A stretch of DNA of 11,948 bases from Myxococcales bacterium (GTDB taxonomy: Bacteria > Myxococcota_A > Polyangia > Polyangiales > Houyiibacteriaceae): the NCBI GenBank assembly GCA_030622585.1, contig JAUXFZ010000028.1, positions 1 to 11,948 of the forward strand, given 5' to 3'. The notes under the pieces are model-generated. The model saw only the letters and a list, made by a program, of their open reading frames with translations. It did no database searches and was not told the origin of the DNA. Of the stretch, positions 6,752 to 11,948 are shown piece after piece. A program made the translations under genes and the position numbers. Each line of letters begins with the position of its first letter. Positions within the stretch are counted from its first letter, which is position 1.

Positions 6752-7324
6752 CTAAAACTGGGCACGCACCAGGCGCCGTTGGCCGGCACGCAGATCGACC
6801 GAGTAGCGCCGCTCTTCACCGCCGAGTCGCACGACCACCTCGTAGGGGCCCACGCTGAGGTGAGCGGCCACCCCGCTCCCGAGCGTGCCGATGCGCTTGG
6901 AACCGCGGTTCACGGTCACGATACCTGTTCCCCGCGCCTCCTTGGTTTCGATGCGAACCTCGAGCACCCCGGTTTGGAAGTCGACCGAAACCGGGCTGGT
7001 TTTGTCGGCGCGAACCGTGACGTTGACGCTCTTCGATGGGTTGTCGAGCGTGCCGTCCAGCCGCACGGTGACCTTGCACTTGCCGGCGGGGACGGAAACC
7101 GCCGCGCTGCACGAGCCGCCTCCCACTTCTCGCCCATTTTGCGCGACGACGATTGTGCCACGCGCCGGGCTGCCGTTCTCGGTGACCGAGCACCGGATCT
7201 GCCCGGACTGTGCCTGGGCGGCCCCCAAGCCGCAGAACAGCCCGACGGTCACCACGAGCGCCGGCACCGAAACTCCACCGACCCCGCAGCCCCATCGGCC
7301 GCCCGTTTGAATAAGAATTCTCAC
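6752..7324 (-). CDS. Secreted protein with two PEGA-like beta repeats
   Basis: The 190-residue protein begins with an atypically long N-region, then a hydrophobic stretch (about residues 18-36) ending GAAQA before Gln39, a plausible signal peptidase I site. The mature part appears to hold two related beta-rich units: about 41-118, with VSVPAGKCKVTVRL and a closing VSVDFQTG, and about 119-190, with LEVRIET, LSVGPYEVVVRL and a closing RLVRAQF. The pattern of a short hydrophobic strand, then PxGxYxVxV, then a closing strand resembles PEGA and carboxypeptidase-regulatory-like domains, which are common in exported proteins of this group. Mature cysteines are Cys45, Cys72 and Cys83. The start is GTG, with AAGGG about 9 nt upstream and no better in-frame ATG nearby. 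It is first in the minus-strand series before plsB. There is no catalytic motif, and the function is unknown. Confidence 0.72.
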   Translation of the reverse strand: MRILIQTGGRWGCGVGGVSVPALVVTVGLFCGLGAAQAQSGQIRCSVTENGSPARGTIVVAQNGREVGGGSCSAAVSVPAGKCKVTVRLDGTLDNPSKSVNVTVRADKTSPVSVDFQTGVLEVRIETKEARGTGIVTVNRGSKRIGTLGSGVAAHLSVGPYEVVVRLGGEERRYSVDLRAGQRRLVRAQF

Positions 7325-7354
7325 TGCTTACCCTTCTATCTCAATTCGGGCGCC

Positions 7355-7381
7355 AGGTGGGCGTTCGATACGAACCCACCT
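7355..7381. repeat. Imperfect 11-bp inverted repeat in the divergent intergenic region
   Basis: AGGTGGG plus TTCG on the left (7355-7367, with a 2-nt CG bulge) pairs with CGAACCCACCT on the right (7371-7381) around a 3-nt loop. It lies 31 bp in front of the minus-strand secreted-protein start and about 43 bp before the rplM -35 box. It could be a leader hairpin for the minus-strand gene or a protein site. It is not a tRNA arm, because no cloverleaf surrounds it. Confidence 0.45.
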
Positions 7382-7423
7382 CAAACCCCAGATTTGTGTC
7401 TGCATTTATCGCGCCGTGCCTGC

Positions 7424-7452
7424 TTGACAGTGCAGGGGCCGGCGGCTACGAA
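7424..7452 (+). promoter_or_regulatory. Sigma70-type promoter for rplM-rpsI
   Basis: A perfect -35 box TTGACA (7424-7429) is followed after exactly 17 nt by TACGAA (7447-7452), a weak -10 matching 3 of 6 positions. Transcription would start near 7459, giving a leader of about 27 nt that contains the rplM SD. The -35 match and spacing are good; the -10 is the weak part. Confidence 0.5.
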
Positions 7453-7474
7453 ACGCGCCCTGAAACGGGGTCTT

Positions 7475-7479
7475 AGGAG
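7475..7479 (+). promoter_or_regulatory. Ribosome binding site of rplM
   Basis: AGGAG stands 6 nt before ATG 7486. It is a strong SD with ideal spacing and fixes the rplM start. Confidence 0.8.
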
Positions 7480-7485
7480 CGAATC

Positions 7486-7914
7486 ATGGCTACCCAAAGT
7501 GCCAAGGCGTCTGAAATCGAACGCAAGTGGTATGTTGTCGATGCTGCGGGTCAACCGCTAGGCCGTCTTGCGTCCAAGGTGGCGCATGTCCTTCGTGGTA
7601 AGCATCGTCCCGAGTTCACGCCGCACGTGGACACAGGCGACTTCGTCATCGTCACGAATGCGGCTCAGGTGACCCTCTCGGGCAACAAGCGCGAGGACAA
7701 ACTCTACCATCGGCACTCCGGCTACCCAGGCGGCCTCACCTCGGTGAGCTACGGCCATCTGCTCGAGCGCAAACCCGAGTTCGTCGTCGAGCGCGCGATC
7801 AAGGGTATGCTCCCCAAGAACAGCCTCGGCCGGCAGATGTTTCGAAAACTGAAAGTCTACTCGGACGGGACTCACCCCCACGTGGCACAGCAGCCTGAAG
7901 CCTTTCCTTTTTGA
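7486..7914 (+). CDS. rplM: 50S ribosomal protein L13
   Basis: L13 is an early-assembling large-subunit protein that binds 23S rRNA. The 142-residue length equals that of the E. coli protein. Family blocks are clear: KWYVVDAAGQPLGRLAS near the N-terminus, ADS-type surface then VLRGKHRPEFTPHVDTGDFVIV, the KLYHRHSGYPGGL block, and RAIKGMLPKNSLGRQMFRKLKVY, ending with the usual GTHPHVAQQPE tail. It is preceded by AGGAG at ideal spacing and a TTGACA promoter, and is followed after 18 nt by rpsI, its standard operon partner. No oddities are seen. The identity is certain. Confidence 0.98.
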   Translation: MATQSAKASEIERKWYVVDAAGQPLGRLASKVAHVLRGKHRPEFTPHVDTGDFVIVTNAAQVTLSGNKREDKLYHRHSGYPGGLTSVSYGHLLERKPEFVVERAIKGMLPKNSLGRQMFRKLKVYSDGTHPHVAQQPEAFPF

Positions 7915-7932
7915 TCTCGAGAGATATGGTTC

Positions 7933-8340
7933 ATGACACACGCTAAAGTCATCAACGGACGCAACTACGGCACGGGCAAGCGAAAGAACGCGATCGCGCG
8001 CGTCTTCCTGAGCACAGGCACAGGCACCGTGACCGTCAACGGCCGCACATTCGAAGACTACTTCCCTCGCGAGATTCTCCGCATCATCGCCATGCAGCCC
8101 TTCGCTGCGCTGTCGAAGCAGGGTGAGTTCGATGTCGAGGTCAACGTCTCCGGTGGCGGCGTTTCGGCGCAAGCCACCGCCGTTCGGCACGGCATCGCGC
8201 GCGCGCTCGTCGGCCTCGACGAGGACAACAAGCCGACTCTCAAGAAGGCCGGCTACATCACCCGCGACGCTCGTAAAAAGGAGCGTAAGAAGCCAGGCCA
8301 GCCCGGCGCACGCAAGAAGTTCCAGTACTCCAAGCGCTGA
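7933..8340 (+). CDS. rpsI: 30S ribosomal protein S9
   Basis: S9 is a small-subunit protein whose C-terminal tail reaches the P-site tRNA. The 135 residues include the family N-terminal block YGTGKRKNAIARVFL, the VNGRTFEDYFPRE segment, VNVSGGGVSAQATAVRHGIARAL and the basic tail RKKERKKPGQPGARKKFQYSKR, ending in the invariant Ser-Lys-Arg. It lies 18 nt after rplM, with a modest GAGAG 9 nt before the ATG. An out-of-frame ATG at 7926 is ignored. A strong intrinsic terminator starts 22 nt after the stop, so rplM-rpsI form a closed two-gene unit. The identity is certain. Confidence 0.98.
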   Translation: MTHAKVINGRNYGTGKRKNAIARVFLSTGTGTVTVNGRTFEDYFPREILRIIAMQPFAALSKQGEFDVEVNVSGGGVSAQATAVRHGIARALVGLDEDNKPTLKKAGYITRDARKKERKKPGQPGARKKFQYSKR

Positions 8341-8361
8341 GAACTTCGGACTGCAATCTCG

Positions 8362-8394
8362 AGCCGCGGCGCCTTTCGTGCCGCGGCTTTTTTT
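8362..8394 (+). terminator. Rho-independent terminator of rplM-rpsI
   Basis: AGCCGCGGC (8362-8370) pairs perfectly with GCCGCGGCT (8380-8388). Two further pairs inside (one of them G-U) leave a 5-nt loop. A run of seven T (8388-8394) follows. This is a textbook intrinsic terminator 22 nt after the rpsI stop. Confidence 0.95.
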
Positions 8395-8433
8395 GCTTAA
8401 TGCCGTGGACAACGCACATGTCAGTATCAGGAT

Positions 8434-8437
8434 GGAG
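8434..8437 (+). promoter_or_regulatory. Ribosome binding site of argC
   Basis: GGAG is 8 nt before ATG 8446 and supports that start. Between the terminator and this site, TGGACA (8406-8411) resembles a -35 box, but no convincing -10 is found at the right distance. Confidence 0.65.
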
Positions 8438-8445
8438 TTGAGCAC

Positions 8446-9498
8446 ATGACCTCGAAGCCCATACGCGCGATCGTCGTTGGAGGGACCGGTTACACCGGAG
8501 CCGAGCTCGTGCGCTTGGTGCTGGGTCATCCTTCCCTCGACCTCGTGTCGATCGTCGGGAACCAGACGGCGGGCCAGGCGGTCGGCGACGTGTTGCCGAG
8601 CCTCCGAGGCGTCGTCGGCGGCGTCGTGCAGACCTTCGACGCCGACGTGATCGCCGAGCAGGCCGATGTGGCGTTTTGCGCGTTGCCGCACGCGGCGAGC
8701 GCCAAAGCAGTGAGCGCGCTGCGGCAACGTGGGCAGAAGGTGTTCGACTTGTCTGCCGACTTTCGTTTCGATGATCTATCGGTGTACGAAACCTGGTACG
8801 GCAAGCATCCGGTCCCCGAGCTTTTGCCCGAAGCGGTGTACGGCTTGGTCGAGCTTCATCGAGAGGAGCTGCGCGACGCGGATCTAATCGCCGTGCCCGG
8901 TTGCTATCCGACAGCGGCGACCTTGGCGCTCGCCCCGCTGGTGAAGAACGCTCTCGTTCGGCCCGAGGGGCTCGTGGTGGATGCGAAGAGCGGCGTATCG
9001 GGCGCCGGCCGAGCTCTGTCGAGCGCAACTCACTTCCCAGAAACGGCGGAAGGCGTCCGGCCCTACAAAGCGGGAGCGCACCGGCATGGCCCCGAGATTG
9101 AACAAGAGCTGAGCCGGCTTGCCGGGGCGCCTCTTTCGATCACCTTCGTGCCGCATTTAGTGCCCATGACCCGTGGCATTCTCGCCACTTGCTACGCGCA
9201 ACCGGCCAACTCGGGCGTAACCGCCGCGGCATGCACCGAAGCCGCTCGCGCGCTCTACGCGGGGTCTCCTTCGGTTCACGTGCTCGACGAGGGGCAGCAC
9301 CCCGACACTCTCTCGGTGCGTGGGTCCAATCGGGTCCACCTCGGCTATGCGCAAGGTCGGGACGGCGGCACGATCATCGCGATGAGCGCGATCGACAATC
9401 TGGTAAAGGGTGCGTCCGGCCAGGCGATTCAATGTCTGAACGTCCGCTTCGGCCTCGACGAAGGGGCGGGGCTCCTGGCGCCGGCACAATGGCCCTGA
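8446..9498 (+). CDS. argC: N-acetyl-gamma-glutamyl-phosphate reductase
   Basis: ArgC reduces N-acetylglutamyl-5-phosphate to the semialdehyde with NADPH, the third step of arginine synthesis, in the cytoplasm. The 350-residue length is typical. The N-terminal Rossmann motif is VVGGTGYTGAELVRLV. FCALPHAAS and DLSADFRF follow. The catalytic Cys153 lies in VPGCYPTAATLAL, the substrate loop is KSGVSGAGR, the catalytic His region is HRHGPEIEQEL (212-214 HRH), and HLVPMTRG is also conserved. The start is supported by GGAG 8 nt upstream. It follows rpsI, an order I recall from other deltaproteobacteria, but a strong terminator separates them. The 3' end overlaps the phosphoesterase gene by 10 bp. 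No other arginine genes are in view. All key residues are present, so the call is very secure. Confidence 0.97.
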   Translation: MTSKPIRAIVVGGTGYTGAELVRLVLGHPSLDLVSIVGNQTAGQAVGDVLPSLRGVVGGVVQTFDADVIAEQADVAFCALPHAASAKAVSALRQRGQKVFDLSADFRFDDLSVYETWYGKHPVPELLPEAVYGLVELHREELRDADLIAVPGCYPTAATLALAPLVKNALVRPEGLVVDAKSGVSGAGRALSSATHFPETAEGVRPYKAGAHRHGPEIEQELSRLAGAPLSITFVPHLVPMTRGILATCYAQPANSGVTAAACTEAARALYAGSPSVHVLDEGQHPDTLSVRGSNRVHLGYAQGRDGGTIIAMSAIDNLVKGASGQAIQCLNVRFGLDEGAGLLAPAQWP

Positions 9499-10394
9499 CC
9501 AAGGTTCTGCACGTCAGCGATCTGCACCTCGAGGACGGGTTCCCCGGCGTGCCGCTGAAGAGCTTCCTCAACAAACGCATCGTCGGTCTCGCGAACCTTC
9601 GGTTTCGGCGGCGAAGGGTATTCGCTGACGCGGTTCAGAAGGTCGAAGCGCTTGCCGCGTTCTCCAAAGAGCAGGGGGCGGACCTCGTCATCTGCACCGG
9701 GGACTACACCGCGCTCGGCACGGAGCCGGAAATCGCGTACGCGCGCAGGATCATCGAGCCGCTCACTCAGGCCCCGCTCGGCTTGTTCACCGTCCCCGGC
9801 AACCACGACCTGTACCTCCGGGACAGCGTCGAGGCAGGCTGGTTCGACGAGCACTTTGGCGAGTTCATGAGGACCGAGCTCCCCGAGTACGCAGTGGACG
9901 GCGTCTGGCCGCAGGTTTGGTTTCCGGCCGATGGCTTGGCCGTCGTCGGGGTCAATAGTGCGCGGCCGAATCCGAAGGCGACGTATTCGAGTGGGCGCAT
10001 TCCGGACGAACAGCTCGAAGCTCTGACCCAAATCCTAGACGACGCTCGCGTGCGCGATCGCTTCGTCATGATCGCGACCCACTACGCCCCGCGCCTCGCC
10101 AACGGCCGGCCGGATCGACCGGCGCACGGGTTGGAGAACGCGGACGAGCTCTTGGCGATCAGCGCTGCGGCTCGTAGTGGCGTCATCCTGCACGGCCACA
10201 TCCATTGGCGCTACCATGTGCGCGTGCCGGAGACCCCGCTGACCCTGCTCTGTGCGGGCAGCACGACCCACGCCGGCCGCGAGGGGTTGTGGATGTACGA
10301 GATCGGCGACGACGGCGTGACGGTCACGCCGGGGAGCTGGGATCAAACGCGCTACGTCCTCGAGCCGGACCAGGCGATCGAGATCGACCCGTAA
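9489..10394 (+). CDS. Calcineurin-like metallophosphoesterase
   Basis: The 301-residue hydrolase has a two-metal active site. All family metal ligands are present: Asp11 and His13 in VSDLH, Asp72 in CTGDYT, Asn105-His106-Asp107 in PGNHD, His198 in ATHYAP, and His237 and His239 in HGHIH. The basic stretch LNKRIVGLANLRFRRRR (about 26-42) between metal blocks one and two is typical of a subgroup of Icc/CpdA-like proteins and might contact a membrane or a nucleic acid. There is no signal peptide. The frame is open upstream to 9189, but ATG 9489 is chosen because the conserved core VLHVSDLH starts right after it. It overlaps argC by 10 bp, so the genes are likely cotranscribed. The substrate (cyclic nucleotide, phospholipid or other) cannot be told from the sequence. 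Confidence 0.88.
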   Translation: MALTKVLHVSDLHLEDGFPGVPLKSFLNKRIVGLANLRFRRRRVFADAVQKVEALAAFSKEQGADLVICTGDYTALGTEPEIAYARRIIEPLTQAPLGLFTVPGNHDLYLRDSVEAGWFDEHFGEFMRTELPEYAVDGVWPQVWFPADGLAVVGVNSARPNPKATYSSGRIPDEQLEALTQILDDARVRDRFVMIATHYAPRLANGRPDRPAHGLENADELLAISAAARSGVILHGHIHWRYHVRVPETPLTLLCAGSTTHAGREGLWMYEIGDDGVTVTPGSWDQTRYVLEPDQAIEIDP

Positions 10395-10395
10395 T

Positions 10396-10425
10396 TTGCC
10401 GCCCTGACACTGGCTCGAATACAAG
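10396..10425 (+). promoter_or_regulatory. Possible promoter giving a leaderless PilZ-protein transcript
   Basis: TTGCCG (10396-10401) and TACAAG (10420-10425) are separated by 18 nt and each matches 4 of 6 consensus bases. The ATG at 10433 begins 8 nt after the -10-like box, where transcription would start, and no SD is visible before it. The call is weak and based only on box likeness. Confidence 0.25.
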
Positions 10426-10432
10426 CACGGGT

Positions 10433-11056
10433 ATGGCAGCTCGCCAGTTCGGGGCCAAACGCGAGGCCCGCAAGGTCGTTCGACGGGTCGTCGACCTCGA
10501 GTGCTCGGTGTACTCCGAGCTCTGGGGCGAAGCGATCTCGCACCGCGTCACCGACGTGAGTGAAGAGGGGCTATGGATCCAAACCGATCTCCTGCTGGAG
10601 ATTGGGACGCAGGTCACGCTCACCTTTTTCCCGCCCGACTGGGAAGAGCCGCTCTACGTGGCCGGTCGCATTCAGCGCGTAGAGCTTCAACGAAGACCGG
10701 GGGACGCGAGCGCCGTCGGCATGGGGATCGAGTTCGAGGCTCTGCGGACCGACGAGCGACGGCATCTGACCCAAAGCATGCGATGCCTGCGAGCGGACGA
10801 GGCCTTCATCTTGGATCAACGCACACTCACAGGCGTACCCGTTGGCGTGGGTGAGGCCGACGGACCCGCGCCCAGTCCGGGCAGCACAGTTGCCGGCTGG
10901 GCCGCTCCGTCACCTTCCGCACCGTACCTGGGCCGCCCGTCGCGGATCACCGCAAGCCCCGCTCAACGCGAGGGGGACATCGAGCCATCTCACAGCGCGT
11001 TTCCTGGGGGCCTGGAGCTGGCCGCGTCGGTGTTCGCAGATTCAGGCTCCGACTAG
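10433..11056 (+). CDS. PilZ-domain protein with Pro/Ser-rich C-terminal tail
   Basis: PilZ domains bind cyclic di-GMP. This 207-residue protein has RKVVR (Arg13-Arg17) as the RxxxR loop and DVSEEG (41-46) as the D/NxSxxG motif, at the expected spacing. Beta-barrel strands follow: LWIQTD, GTQVTLTFF, PLYVAGRIQRVE and GMGIEFEAL, to about residue 115. Both ligand motifs are intact, so binding is plausible. After about residue 140 the sequence becomes low-complexity and rich in Pro, Ser, Ala and Gly, about 65 residues, unlike the compact domain. No catalytic domain or membrane segment is present. ATG 10433 is the only start close before the domain; the frame is open further upstream inside the phosphoesterase gene, and no SD is seen. 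The stop overlaps the convergent membrane-protein gene by 4 bp. The target process is unknown. Confidence 0.85.
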   Translation: MAARQFGAKREARKVVRRVVDLECSVYSELWGEAISHRVTDVSEEGLWIQTDLLLEIGTQVTLTFFPPDWEEPLYVAGRIQRVELQRRPGDASAVGMGIEFEALRTDERRHLTQSMRCLRADEAFILDQRTLTGVPVGVGEADGPAPSPGSTVAGWAAPSPSAPYLGRPSRITASPAQREGDIEPSHSAFPGGLELAASVFADSGSD

Positions 11057-11948
11057 CGGACGTGAAGAGTGCCGGCGTTCACCCGGTTGTCGCCGTCTTC
11101 GGGCCCCGATTTCACTTCGAGTCGCTTGCTTCCCTTGAACAGGCCCACGTACAGCGTGTACTCGCCGACGCCGTAGTTCGCGGGCACCGTGAGCTCCTGA
11201 GTGTCCGCAATCACGTCTCCCTTCTCCCAGAGCTTGATGGGGTACCGGCCGCCGACGGGCGTGTGATCGCCATTGATCCGCAGTCCGTGCCCATCGATGT
11301 GCACGAAAACCTTGTAGCCACTCGGAGCTTTGCCGAGGACCCGCCAATACCACGTCACCGCGAAGCGCTGCCCCGCACCAACCGAGTCTACGTCTGGGAG
11401 GTCCAGATCGTAGCCCAGCAGTTCGATACGGTCTTCAAAGCTTGCGCCGACCGTGTGCTGCGGTGCCGGAGCATCCTTCAGGACCGCGCTCTCTAAGAAG
11501 CTCTGGTTGGGCCGTCCCTCGATCGGCTCGGCTGCGATCAAGAGCAAACGTGCGCTCCGCGCATCGGCCACGTACAGGTGCTCGCCCGTCTCGCGGCGAT
11601 AGGCGCGATCGAGCCTAGCCAGCTCGTCCGCTTGGATCACAGCCCAGCGCTGTCCGCCCTCCCGCAAGAATTGGAAGAGCTCGGCCTGCGCGGCGATCTC
11701 TTCGATCGGTGCGTTGGTGTAGTACTGCGCCGCAGTCGACGGCAGCTTGTACGACGCCAACGGCTCGGCCTTTCCGTCGGTTAGCTCGCTGTACGCGTCG
11801 TACACGGGCTTGGGCGAGAAGTGCCGACTCAGCGTGGGTTGGAACGAGAGGGCCACGAAGACTCCAACCGCCAGGCCTCCCCCAAGCGCGGGGAACACGC
11901 GTCGACTCCCAAGCTGCCCATAAAGTCGGAGGCCAAGCGGTCTTAGGA
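11053..11948 (-). CDS. C-terminal part of a GT-C (GT39/ArnT-like) membrane glycosyltransferase-like protein, 5' truncated by window
   Basis: The minus-strand frame is open to the right edge, giving about 298 visible residues. The GTG at 11898 is internal, not a proven start. The visible part begins with a basic segment and one transmembrane helix (PALGGGLAVGVFVALSF). An exported segment with aromatic and acidic patches follows (KPVYDAYSEL, SYKLPSTAAQYYT, FQFLREGGQRWAVIQAD), a layout seen after the last helix of PMT/ArnT-type glycosyltransferases. The final 130 residues look like a beta-sandwich: FEDRIELLGYDLD, GQRFAVTWYWRVLGK, YKVFVHIDG, RINGDHTPVGGRYP, LWEKGDVI and YTLYVGLF. The catalytic N-terminal region, with its conserved acidic residues, is outside the window, so the enzyme class is inferred only from this tail. 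It ends tail-to-tail with the PilZ gene, sharing CTAG. Confidence 0.6.
   Translation of the reverse strand, partial: LRPLGLRLYGQLGSRRVFPALGGGLAVGVFVALSFQPTLSRHFSPKPVYDAYSELTDGKAEPLASYKLPSTAAQYYTNAPIEEIAAQAELFQFLREGGQRWAVIQADELARLDRAYRRETGEHLYVADARSARLLLIAAEPIEGRPNQSFLESAVLKDAPAPQHTVGASFEDRIELLGYDLDLPDVDSVGAGQRFAVTWYWRVLGKAPSGYKVFVHIDGHGLRINGDHTPVGGRYPIKLWEKGDVIADTQELTVPANYGVGEYTLYVGLFKGSKRLEVKSGPEDGDNRVNAGTLHVR

Noticed and set aside
7350..7400. tRNA-like T-arm (GTTCGA with flanking complementary G and C runs)
   Set aside because: The pairing goes through the TTCG itself, and no anticodon, D-arm or acceptor stem can be built around it.
7453..7474. Ribosomal-protein leader structure before rplM
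   Set aside because: Only a 3-bp CCC/GGG pairing is available in the short leader, too little to claim an autoregulatory element.
6779..7561. 260-codon plus-strand frame over the secreted-protein gene
   Set aside because: It has no signal or domain, extends into rplM in the wrong frame, and the minus-strand frame has a clear signal peptide and repeat units.
8393..8430. argC promoter (TTGCTT or TGGACA as -35)
   Set aside because: No acceptable -10 box stands 16-18 nt downstream of either; left unassigned.
7558..8727. 389-codon open frame antisense to rplM, rpsI and argC
   Set aside because: It runs across three certain genes and a terminator, with no family-like sequence, so it is a shadow.

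Overview
The window looks like a chromosomal segment of a high-GC Gram-negative bacterium, most likely a myxobacterial or other former deltaproteobacterial lineage (Myxococcota). The reasons are the HPr kinase - RapZ - HPr - Enzyme I block, the rplM-rpsI-argC order, a PlsB-type glycerol-3-phosphate acyltransferase, a lipoprotein and a secreted beta-repeat protein, and a single-domain PilZ protein. This placement rests on gene order and protein style, not on a database search. The content is mostly housekeeping. I see no mobile element, CRISPR array, tRNA or rRNA.

Layout. (1) 1-3455, plus strand: a tightly coupled regulatory phosphotransferase operon. It holds hprK (5' end cut by the window), rapZ, ptsH and ptsI, and every junction is a 4-bp ATGA or GTGA overlap. 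HPr keeps both the catalytic His and the regulatory Ser, which fits an intact HprK. No EIIA or sugar EII gene lies between rapZ and ptsH or after ptsI. (2) 7324-3452, minus strand: a secreted beta-repeat protein, then plsB, then a TlpA/thioredoxin-fold lipoprotein whose CxxC cysteines are replaced. They are co-oriented with 84-bp gaps that contain several small hairpins. (3) 7486-8340, plus strand: rplM and rpsI, with a good promoter in front and a textbook intrinsic terminator behind. (4) 8446-11056, plus strand: argC, overlapped by 10 bp by a calcineurin-type phosphoesterase, then a PilZ-domain protein. (5) 11948-11053, minus strand: the C-terminal part of a membrane protein that resembles a GT-C (ArnT/PMT-like) glycosyltransferase and runs off the right edge.

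How the genes work together. The PTS block would relay PEP-derived phosphate to HPr, with HprK setting HPr activity through Ser phosphorylation and RapZ as a further nucleotide- or aminosugar-linked regulator. The minus-strand group is envelope-related: phospholipid synthesis plus two exported proteins.

Points worth a second look. Enzyme I has a clean 16-residue net deletion in its PEP-binding barrel. RapZ has Arg in place of the Walker A Lys. The TlpA-like lipoprotein is redox-dead. Two adjacent hairpins precede plsB, one of them covering its Shine-Dalgarno. Both convergent gene pairs in the window end in a shared CTAG stop overlap. I did not find a clearly novel multi-gene system.
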